From positions 1,178,001 to 1,242,000 of the forward strand of contig JAKNDB010000075.1 in assembly GCA_024305405.1 (NCBI GenBank): a DNA stretch of 64,000 bases, given 5' to 3'. Shown one piece after another: positions 53,477-64,000 of the stretch (the stretch's first letter is position 1; each line of letters opens with the position of its first letter). Origin of the DNA: Dirofilaria immitis. Its lineage: Eukaryota > Nematoda > Chromadorea > Rhabditida > Onchocercidae. Position numbers and translations under genes: made by a program. A model generated the notes under the pieces. That model ran no database searches. It was given only the letters and a program-made list of their open reading frames with translations, and was not told where the DNA came from.

Positions 53477-56107
53477 CAATCTAACATTTTCTTTTCCCTA
53501 TCTCATTAAGTGTTAAGATTGCAAAATAATCAGTCATTTTTCAAATTCACACTTCAACATCAAATACCACAAAGACAAAGGTTTTTTTTTTTAAAGAAAA
53601 AGGGAAAAAAATGAAAATTTTGTTAACATAAACAATTTTCTTGCTATCTGATAAATTTTGTTTGTTAATTTGATATCAGAGATAAGCTTAATCATAGTGA
53701 TAATGATATATGGTATATTTTTAAAGAAATATAAATTCTTTTTTCTTTTTCGAAATTTAAATTTCTTTTTTAAATATAATTTCAAAATTTTACATTTATT
53801 TCTCAAATAATAAGTAATTATTTGAGAAATGAACGAGAGAGAGAGAGAGAGAGAGAGAGGAAAGAGAAGAAAAGAGAGGGAAAGAGAGAGAGAGAGAGAA
53901 GGAGAGAAAGGGTAAAAAGAAAAGAAAAAGAAAAAGGAAAAAGATAATGTTAATTTATATATGATTGATGAAGAAAATGAAAACATTTAATAATTGAAAA
54001 GTTTTTTTTTTGTTTATATTTGTTTACGAAATAATAAAAAATTTTTTCCCAATTTCGATTGGTTCATTTATTATTACAGTAGTATAAATGTTTAGAGGAG
54101 GAAGAAAATATGATAAATGTATATAAATATATAGATATATATATATATGAGTAGCGCATATTACCGTAATCTTTTCATTCATACATCTTTATTGATAGGA
54201 TAGGAAAGAGCAAGTAGTGCTTTCGTTTCTCTTCTATCAATGAATTATGATTGGAAGAAGACAGAAATATATAACTGTGTTTTAGCTCGTGCATAATATT
54301 TCAGTGTATGTGTGTGTATGTATGTATATGTATGTGTGTATGTATGTGAATGTGTATGTATGTGTGTGTGTGTTGTGACAACTGTTGGTGAAATAATTAA
54401 TGAAGACTCCTTTGGATCATTTTCTTTATAAACTAAAGCCTAGATCGAATCGGCAATCTCTCACTCATAATCGTATTTCGTTAGGATATTTTATTATCAT
54501 CAATCTAATCAAGCTAACTCATCATAGCTTTGATTCAGTGATATGAAGCATTTGAAGTGATAATATATGTTTGATCGATTATTTGCTAACTCTTAAATCC
54601 AATTATTAATCCCAATGGATGATGATTTTCTGAAAATGATTCATGAGAGAAGAGGTAAAATTAATTTTCCCTTCACTAAATTGTCATTTGCGAAAATTAA
54701 TTAAATTTCAAGCATAGTGTTTAGTTAAAAATAGATGATATTATTTCGAGAATATTTTATTCTTGAAATATAATTTTAGCATAATTAAATAGAATAGAAT
54801 ATTCTCTCTTTTTATATATATTTTAAAATAATTATTTAGAAAAGTTTTTATTTAATTTTTATTTTGCAATATCATTTTTGTTTATTACATTACTATTTTG
54901 CATTCGTTCGATGTGATTGTTGCAGAAGAAATATGGATAATTTTGATAAATCGTTTTAATTTTAACATATGATAAAAAAATATTTGCTAGAAGTGATCAG
55001 TTTAATTAGCATATGATAAAGATATATTAAAATATTTGATAGAAGAAAGATTGCTATGATTAGTATATGATAAAAATATTTTGTAATATATCGTAGGCTT
55101 ATTTTTATTATATATTAATTATCAATATAATTATTAGAAAATTTCATTATTTAAATTTTGATTAAAATTTAGGAATAGCAAAATTATTCATTTTTATGCA
55201 TCACTAATAATAGTAACAGTAACCTGCTTAATTACTGTATATATGTACTGTATATATTGTATAATTACTGTATAGGAAATTTTTTTGGTTAATTACTGTA
55301 TAAGTTAGCTATGTTATTAAGTAGTAATACTATTGAATTACTATAATTTTAATTTCTTATCTCATTTCAACAATTCTTTTTCATAATTTCAAATTGATTT
55401 TTTTGGAAAGGAAATGATAATATCCGATTTATAAATGATATTCGAAATAATTCCTATCTATTATTTCTATACATTTCCGAAAAAGTATATCATTCATTCA
55501 TTCTCGAGATGAAATAACGATGAAATAATATATGGTAGATTTATGATTATTGGATGGGAAAAAGGAAAAATGAAAAAGTGCCAAGATAGGCTTAGCTACA
55601 CATATATATATATATGTTCATCCATTTATAATTATAAAATTCTTTCCACTTTTATTCTTCTATCTGTTTTGTTTACTTTTTTAAAGCTCAATTGAATGAA
55701 AATGAGAGAATATGAAAATGATAATATATTTTAATAGTAGTGATAAGAATTATATATATATATCTAAAAATCATATCAGTAAAAATGATAAGGTGATGTA
55801 AATATATGGGAAGAAAGAATCTAACAAATAAATATTATTTTAATAATATTTATGTATTATACTAATTATTTTTGCATTTTTCTTAATAGTAATTTTAAAA
55901 TAAATACAGAAAATTTAAAAAAGTTAAAAATGAATTTATCAAAATGAAAATTGTAAGTTCAACTTTTCTTCTTATTTTTAATCAATTATCATAATAATGG
56001 ATGTAAGTGATTTGAAAGATGGGATGAAATTGATAATATCTTACAATTCTTTTCATTCCTTCATTTGATGATTTTATGCATGCGATAATTGAGAATGAAA
56101 TTATAGA

Positions 56108-56308
56108 AATATTTGATCTTCTCGGTGATAAAAAAATTGATCATTTAATCTTCTTGATTGATAAAGAAATTGATAATTTAATCTTCTTGATGATAAGCAA
56201 ATTGATAATTTAATCTTTTCGATGACAAAAATATTGATAATTTCATTTTCTTGATCGATAAAGAATTGACAATTTAATCTTCTTGATTGATAAACAAATT
56301 GATTATTA
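56108..56308. repeat. Degenerate tandem repeat of about 37 bp, five to six copies
   Basis: The pattern ATTTAATCTTCTTGATTGAT followed by AAA.AAATTGATA recurs with small length changes. Confidence 0.65.
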
Positions 56309-56785
56309 TTTTGTAATTAAAAAAAAGTGAATGAAATTAATTGATGCAAAAAAATTATTCGATTTAAATTTTTACAATTTTTTAAAAACAAAAAAACGGA
56401 AAAAAACGAATAAATAAAATAATTTATTTTGAGAAATAATTTTACAACAATTTTGTAAATGTAAAACAAAAATATATAAAAAGTGAAAAATACTGAAAAT
56501 AATTCAAATATTACAATAATTATTTTCCAATTTTAAATTAAAATTATCAATTCAAATATTGCATTAATTATTTTCTAATTTTAAGTAAAAATTAGCAATT
56601 CAAATTTCTTTTTTCTTTTTTCACATTTTAAAATTTTAAAATTTCTTTTATCCCTTTTTTTTTTAAAAAAAAAATTTAAAATCAAATTCTCCTCTTTGCT
56701 AAATTTTCTTATGCTGTTAGGAAACATCGTAAAAGTCATTAAATCAGCAACCCAGCCATTTGAAAATGATTATCATTTCATAAAA

Positions 56786-56825
<40 letters not shown>

Positions 56826-57759
56826 TATACACATACACATACACATACATATACATACACATACACAATATAACTAACATACAAACTATCATATATATAT
56901 ACATACATATTTATATTATACACATACAAGCATGCATATATACAACATACATACACATACATATCAATGATATGTACACATTTTAATGTGGCCCAATAAA
57001 TTGAAATGATGAGGAATGACAGTGTTACTGGAATTTTGAACAAGGTGAAAAGAAGTTCGGGAATATAAGAAATGGAAAGGGAAAAAATAAAAATTCGATT
57101 GAATAAATTAATGTATTCGAATAAAAAAAAAAAAAAAAATTTAACTATCATTTGTTTGTATTTATGAAAATTCATTATTCTTTCATATCAATCAATTTGT
57201 TTATTCAAATTCTTATAATTTATATGATTGCTTATATTTGTTTGTTTAATTTCAAAAATTTCAACAAATATTAAATCAAAAATAATTTTTCTATTTGATA
57301 TTTAATTTTAAATTTATGTATTGAATTAAATAAAATACAATACTTGTTTTTCATTCTTCGATCATTAAATTCTGCATTATTATTTCGCCATTAATTTACA
57401 ATATCATATATCAGATATGTAAAATGAGTAATTAAGTAAATATATAAAATTTATATTATAAAATAAAATGAATTATATGTATATATGATGAGGAAAGAAA
57501 AAATATTTTAATGATTTTTTTTTTTTTTGGTAAAAAGTTTCTTTTTCATTTTAAATTTATTTCAATGATGTCTTTTCATCCTTCTCTCCTCCGCTTTTCT
57601 CATATGCATATAATTTTCATTCATTTTTTTTCAAACAAATTCATGATTACGACGTAATTCATGATTACAATGTATAACTTTGCGAATAATGGGCGTAAAT
57701 TTTACCGTTTTATTACCTTTTCAATCATTTTTGATAAAAAAAAAAAAAAAGACTGATAA

Positions 57760-57912
57760 ATATGAATGCGAATCGTCGACGAACGAATAAACGACGGTTG
57801 GCTGAACGAATCGGCGGACGAGCGGATCGACGGACGAACGAATCGACGAGCGAAACGAACGGATGGATGGACGGAACGACGGACGAACGAATTGAATGGA
57901 CGAATATGGACG
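57760..57912. repeat. GC-rich CGAA/CGGA tetranucleotide-derived array
   Basis: About 150 bases are built from ACGA, ACGG and ACGAACGAATCG-like words, rich in CpG, in the middle of extremely AT-rich DNA. The minus-strand open frame across it (SVHPSVRFARRFVRPSIRSS) is periodic and looks like a repeat artefact. Confidence 0.75.
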
Positions 57913-58197
57913 ATATTAGGATGAAATGAAATGATTAGTTTTAGACATTGATCGATTAAACAAAAATCAACAAAAAGTTCCGAAATTTTCTTTTTTTTTT
58001 TAAATTTCATTTCTTCCGTCACTCATAAAAATTTATTATCCTTTAAGCGATTATTTTTTCTTTTACTACCTAAAATTTGCTATATCTCTTTTTCTTTTTC
58101 TTTTTTTTCTTGCCGCTCTTTTTAATTTTTCGATAGTTTGTTTTTATTGAAATAAAAGAAAAATTACGATGATGATTTATTTACTCAATCAAATACA

Positions 58198-58440
58198 ATC
58201 ATTATTGCATGCTACAGTAATTCTTGGATTATTAGAAATAATAATAACATTATTAAATGTTACGATAGATTATTATTAATTCATTTTAGTTGCTGTAATA
58301 ATATAAAAATAATATTTGAAATCATTATCGTATGCTACAGTAATTCTTGGATTATTAAAAGATAATATTATTATTAAATGCTACGATAGATTATTATTAA
58401 TTTATTTTGGTTATTGTAATAAAATAAAAAGGATATTTGA
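58198..58440. repeat. Tandem duplication of about 122 bp
   Basis: TGCTACAGTAATTCTTGGAT followed by TATTA.AA occurs near 58209 and near 58333. Each copy continues with ACGATAGATTATTATTAATT, a TGTAATAA block and a ATATTTGAA end. The copies differ at scattered bases. Confidence 0.8.
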
Positions 58441-58626
58441 AATATTTATAATTTATTACAATTTCAATATTTATTTGAAAATTTCATCGAAAAATATAAT
58501 AACACTTTTTAAGTTTATTTAAAAATTTTCCATCAAAATATTTCAATCAAATTTATAAAATATTGAAGAAAGATAAAAATATCAAAAAAATGAGGAATAG
58601 ATTGGAATAAAAGAGAAAGAATGAAA

Positions 58627-58662
<36 letters not shown>

Positions 58663-58995
58663 TAAAATCAAAAGCTACAGTATCAAAATTATCATTTTGA
58701 TAACAGGTTATTTTTTTTTTTTTTTTATTTGGGCTATCAAAAAATACACATCTGTTCTTTGCTTACCTTTCTAAATCATTGGTAAGGGTAAAATTTAATT
58801 TTTATAATAATAGGTTATATGCTATACGATAATTATTCATTTTATAAATTGACGAAAGATGGCAAAATTTTGAAATTTAATTTCATAAATTTATTCAAAT
58901 CAAATTTTTCTTTCTTTTTCCCTTCGCTTAAAATAAATTGGATAAAATATATGGGAGTGATCGGAGATTGAATAATAAAAATGCAATCTAAAATG

Positions 58996-59139
58996 CTATT
59001 ATTATTATTATTAATTATTAGCATTATCATTATTATTATTATTATCATTATTGTTAATTTGTTATCATTATTATTATTATCATTTTCGTCATTATTGTTA
59101 CTATTATTACCATTATTATCATTATTATTATTATTATTA

Positions 59140-59182
<43 letters not shown>

Positions 59183-59378
59183 CATTATTGTTATTACTAT
59201 TATTCTCATTATTACTATTATTATTATTATTATCATTATTGTTATTACCATTATTCTCATTATTACTATTATTATTATGATAATAATAATGATCATCATT
59301 TATTTGTTATTATTTTGATTTGTTATTATTACCATTATTATTATTACTATTATTTTTATTATTATTATTATTAATTAA
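58996..59378. repeat. Interrupted (ATT)n tract with internal copies
   Basis: ATT triplets with CATT, GTT and ACT interruptions span about 370 bases. A block TTATCATTATTGTTATTAC.ATTATTCTCATTATTACTA occurs twice, near 59178 and 59232. The open frames on both strands are repeat artefacts. Confidence 0.85.
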
Positions 59379-62181
59379 TTATTACTTTGCCGATTAGATA
59401 ATGATCAAAGTGTAAACAAGTTGAGCAGCTTATGACAGTACTGGAACGACAATTTTTTTGCTCACAGTTATCAGTATTTTATCATATTATCTTTTAACAT
59501 TTTTATGCTATCAATTAGCGTTGTAATCTGTGGAAGTTATATATATATATATATGTGTTAGACAGAAAACATATGATAGCTAAATATCACTTCACATCAA
59601 TTCGATGAATTATGAGCAGAGTTTGTAAATCATTAATCTTGATATCCGCTCATTTTCTTAGTAATAGCTGGTAGTTATCGGTGTTTATTTGAGTAGTAAT
59701 AGTAGTAGTAATAATATGTATGTTATACTTAGCTAATAAGTAGTTAACAAAATTTTTAACTTAAAATCACAAAATTTACTATTAATTATTTTTTAACATA
59801 TCCTTTTATATTAGATGAATTTTTGAGTATCTCAACATGGAATATCTGTTTATTTGTTTATTTTTGATCAACTTGGAATATCTGTTTTGATCAATTTGAC
59901 AAATAATTCTTGGCAAGAAATTTAAATGATATCTGCTTATTTGTTTACTTTTGATCAACTGAACAAATAATTCTTGGCAAGATATTCAAATGATATCTGT
60001 TTATTTGTTTATTTATTCATAATTTTACAATATACCTATGAAGAATTTTTTTTTTTGCAGCTGTTGCCGAAAAAGTTTTAGGCTATAGATGACAGATTAT
60101 TAATAGCCAAGAATCAAATGTATCACATTTCAATTTTTAACAGATAAAAATTTGTAATAATTTGATGTAATGCTAATATCTTCGTTTCATCGTTTATTTT
60201 AATAAATCGAATTGCTTCTTTTTTTTCCTCTTTCTTTTGCTTAGAAATTTAAAATTTTTGCTAAAAAATTTGCCATATCATTTTTATCATTGAAGTGATA
60301 AATAGTTTAATTTATTGATAAATGATATTAATTAATTAATTTTAATGTTTTTTCTAATTAATAAATGAAGAAGAAATATTTGAAAAAATAATTTTAAGCT
60401 TATTTTATATGCATACTTTTTCTTCGTCCCTTTTCTTTCTTTCTTTTTCCTTTTTTTTTTTCTTCTCGTTATCATGTTAAGCTTCGAAAACGAAATGATA
60501 AATAATTGGCGTATCAAGTGTGAGTAGTAATTCGACGGATATATGATATGATATGTATGGGTATATATATATATATATGTATTCATGCAAAAATGATTCG
60601 ATAAAATAACGAAAAAAAATTAGAAAAAAAGGAAAGAAAGAAAGAAAGAAAAAGATGTAGAAATGATAATATCGGATGATTCGAGAACGACCGTAGCTCA
60701 TTTATCAATGAAACTATAACAATTTCAATCATTCGTTCCCATCTCATCCTTATCAATTATTTATTTATTTGATATATGTATGTATATGTATATTTTATCA
60801 TATATGCTATATTTTTTTATTCTTTATTTAAAATTTTGCTCAAATCTTATTTCGATCTTTCTTTTCAAATTTTTATTTTTATATATTAAAAAAATTCCCA
60901 TAGGTTTTTAAAAAAAAAAAATTTCTTTTCAAACAAATTTTATTCGTTACAATAAACAATGATTTATTATGATATTATTTATGGATAAGAATTATTTTCA
61001 TAAATTTCAATTTCCTATTTTAAATTCCTTTTTTCTTTTCCTTTTTTTTTTGTTGCTTTTTTGATTCAAAAAAAAAAGTTAAACGAAATATTTTATTTGT
61101 GGAAAAAAAATTTTTTTTTTCAATTTTAAAGAAAATAATTTTGAAAAGAAAAACAAAATTATAATAACAAATTTATTTTGCTGTAATAATTTTAAAAGAA
61201 ATTTTGATTTATTTTAGTTTAAATTAGAAATTTTAATCGAATAAATTGAATTGTTATAATTTAAGTAATAAAATTTTCGATTCTAATTAATAAATTATCG
61301 CAAATTTTGGTCTAAAAATTCTATTCTGGCTTATTTTATTATTCATCTAAAAACGAATTGATAAATTGAAAACAAAAAAAAAAAAAAATTGTTGAAATGT
61401 ATAAGTATTGTTTAGCACACAACATCTGATCGATTTTAAAAATAAACTTCATGCCAAATTTATCTTATAATTTTAAATTTATTTATGAAAGAAAATTGTT
61501 CGTTTAAAAATTCTTTTCTTTTCTTTAATTATACTTTTCGTTCGATTAGGTTTGCTATTTTTGCATATATATTGTTTCATAATTATTTTATCGATCATAT
61601 CCGTCCATAATTTTGCGGCATATTGTTGTAACATTGAGAGGATGATGTTAAAATGATACGATATCAAAATCGATGAATCATAACAAAACTTAGATTTCAT
61701 ATTTTAAAATTCCATAACCAACATTTTATTATCTTTCTCAAATTTTGCTATTATTATTTTTACTCATACTCTACCGTCTTTTTATGCTTACCGTACTTTT
61801 TGTACCGACCGTATCATACATCCAGATAATATCATCCGATGATTTTGTTCTTTTTCCAATTTTTTAAAATAAAATTTGAAATATATCTAATCAAATGTAA
61901 GCAATTAATGTCTTATTTAAATTTAACTCATAGAATGTGAAGATATGACGGGAAAAAGCAACCGGAATAGTTTCTACCGTAATTCCGCTCCTTACTAGCC
62001 TTTCTCTCATTTCCTTTCATCTAATATTCGCTCATACTGTAATTTTAGAAATATTTTAAATTTGATATTTTCACGAAACTAACTTAATGTTATGTAATTT
62101 CAATTGCCCATATAAAATTTTATTACATTTTTCCTGATAACGAACAAATAATTTGGAAGTTACGATTTCTCTTTCTTCCCT

Positions 62182-62214
<33 letters not shown>

Positions 62215-64000
62215 CTTCTCTCTTTTCGTCATCTTTTTTACGCTCACAAAATTTTATTTCTAATTTCTACCGAATGGAACAGCAAATTGTTGCGTTCCAA
62301 ATTTTTCAAAACGAATAACTTTTTTTTTTCCAAAACAATTTTTCATTGAACTCATAAAAAAAAAAATTTAAAAAGCCTTCAAAATTATACGATCACAACA
62401 TATATTTCCTTCTTTGTTATCTTTTATTATCATTTCTCTCTTTTTGTTTATTACTTTCATTTTCTCTCTTTTTCTTTTCCTTTTTTTTCGTAATTTTTTA
62501 TTTTATTTTATTTTTTTTGCTTAAATTAAAAATTATATATTGAAAAAAATTTAGTTAATTTTAGTGAAAATTTAGTGAAAAAACTTGAAAAGTTAATAAT
62601 ATATCGTAATGAAAAGGAGAATTATGGTAGCATTGATCGTAGTCATAATTTGATAATACCATAATATTATAATTATTAGACAAGTCAATTACGGTAGCAC
62701 TATTTTGATACTTTAATGTTACTAAGACAATCGATTGATATTAATTTGTAATAAATGAATTTATAATATTATTATTATCGAAATATATTATTATTAATAG
62801 TAATGAAATTGTCTTTTATTTTTTCATTGAATTCCAATTTTTATAAAAGAAAAAAAATGAATAAATTTGCGATTGATAAATAATTTTGTTAAATTTAAGA
62901 CTAAATTTTGATGCAATATTATTAACAAATATCGGAGGATAATAAATAGGAATTTAATTTAAATGTGCTTCATCATTATACGAGTTATCTTATCTGATTG
63001 ATAAGAATCTTTTCTTCTTCTTCGTCTTCTTTTAAAAGTCAATTACGACTTGTTGATTCGTTTGATGTGTTGTTACAAATGATTGTTAATTAAAATTGTT
63101 GCATCAAATTGACCTCAATCCGATTAATGCATGATCAATAATTGAAATTTTAATGATAAAAGAAAGGAGGGATAAGTTTATTTTAATAATAGAAGAAAAG
63201 AGCGGATAAGTTTATTTTTGAAGAGAAAGAGAGAGAGAGAGAAAAACGCTTTAAAAAGTAAAATTTTTGAGGAAAAAATCAATGGAAAAATGAGAAAGGA
63301 AAAAAAAGATTCGAGGATATATTTGATAAATAATAATAATACTAGTAATGATAGCAATGATAATAATATGATGATAACGATAATAATGATAATAATAATA
63401 AATTAAGGAATAAAAATTTTTCTTTTTAATTTCGATACTTTAGTCAATGAAAGTTGCAAAAATAGTATTACAAAAATAGGAAGATATAATAAAGAGTTAA
63501 AAAAAAAAAGATAGGATGAAATAAATAGAAATAGAATGAAATGAATGGATCGATAGAATACAGTTGGAATAGATTATTTCAAAATGGTAGTAGAAAAAAA
63601 AATAAAATATAATTTACATCAAAGACTCATTAAGCATATCTATTCAAATTTGGTTTATTTATTTATTTTTTTCTTGTTTACTATCAATTATCCATGTGCT
63701 AATGTATATAATATGCTTTTTATACTGAATTCATCTATCTTGCCATTATCATTGATTATTAGCCATTTTTATTTATCATTGATTGTTAACCATCTTATCA
63801 TTTTGTTGTAAATATTCGTATTATTTTAGTGAATAGATAATTTTGTTATAATTAGTTGTGATAGTAATCAATATGATAATTATTAATTTTGAGATACTAA
63901 TAGATTTATTGATATGATTATTATGTTTTGAATTAAGATAAACATCATTTTCACTTATTAATTCGTTTATCTATCTATCAAAATATAAATATAAATTTTG
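59379..64000. other. Gene-free AT-rich tract, part 4
   Basis: No gene is supported. It contains short duplications of ATATCTGTTTATTTGTTTAT and TTGATCAA-type words at 59838-60015, (TC)n at 62187-62216, A/T runs, and (ATA)n-type repeats near 63330-63400. Nothing in it reads as conserved protein. Confidence 0.5.

Larger units (their letters stand above)
51873..58980. other. Gene-free AT-rich tract, part 3
   Basis: No gene is supported. It contains (CAAT)n at 53175-53218, purine tracts at 53834-53930 and 58620-58660, TG/TATG repeats at 54303-54373, a (CA)n plus TATACA tract at 56791-56960, and the tandem arrays listed separately. Confidence 0.5.

Noticed and set aside
57702..58022. Minus-strand 106-codon Arg/Ser-rich frame
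   Set aside because: Periodicity follows the CGAA/CGGA tetranucleotide array; no family match.
58981..59374. Poly-Leu, poly-Tyr and poly-Ile frames
   Set aside because: Artefact of interrupted ATT repeats on both strands.

Overview
This is a eukaryotic nuclear window from a nematode, very probably a filarial one. The evidence is the strong AT richness, compact genes split by many short introns with TTTCAG-type acceptors, acceptor sites directly upstream of start codons that suit spliced-leader trans-splicing, best recalled protein matches to Caenorhabditis orthologues, and a fragment of a bacterial gene of the kind that Wolbachia endosymbionts leave in filarial chromosomes. The species cannot be named from the sequence alone.

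Layout. Positions 1-4290 are intergenic: a degenerate tandem repeat of about 190 bp, a 24-bp minisatellite of about 22 units (671-1196), a 26-bp degenerate array, and a less AT-rich island near 1560-1880. Three genes follow, all on the + strand. pdi-3 (4300-9606, 11 exons) encodes an ERp57-like protein disulfide isomerase. chd-1 (13330-29349, about 31 exons) encodes the CHD1 chromatin remodeller. ubql-1 (31781-36696, 15 exons) encodes ubiquilin. From about 36700 to the end, some 27 kb contain no recognisable nematode gene. That tract holds microsatellites, many small local duplications, a GC-rich CGAA/CGGA array, palindromes, and a minus-strand fragment of a Wolbachia-like D-alanyl-D-alanine carboxypeptidase (39231-39744).

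How the genes relate. They do not form an operon: the spaces between them are about 3.7 and 2.4 kb. Two work in protein quality control (glycoprotein folding in the ER; shuttling of ubiquitinated clients to the proteasome) and one remodels nucleosomes. The adjacency of pdi-3 and chd-1 looks like old nematode microsynteny, since the C. elegans genes carry consecutive clone names.

Data quality. pdi-3 and chd-1 are broken in frame at many points. Wherever I could diagnose the break, one base was missing from an A or T run, while the flanking protein stays conserved. ubql-1 reads cleanly through all 15 exons. The breaks most likely reflect homopolymer undercalling in the assembly rather than dead genes. 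I found no undescribed multi-gene system. The strongest leads are the bacterial insert with its unexplained upstream reading frame, a GC-AG intron inside the chd-1 helicase, and the repeat desert.
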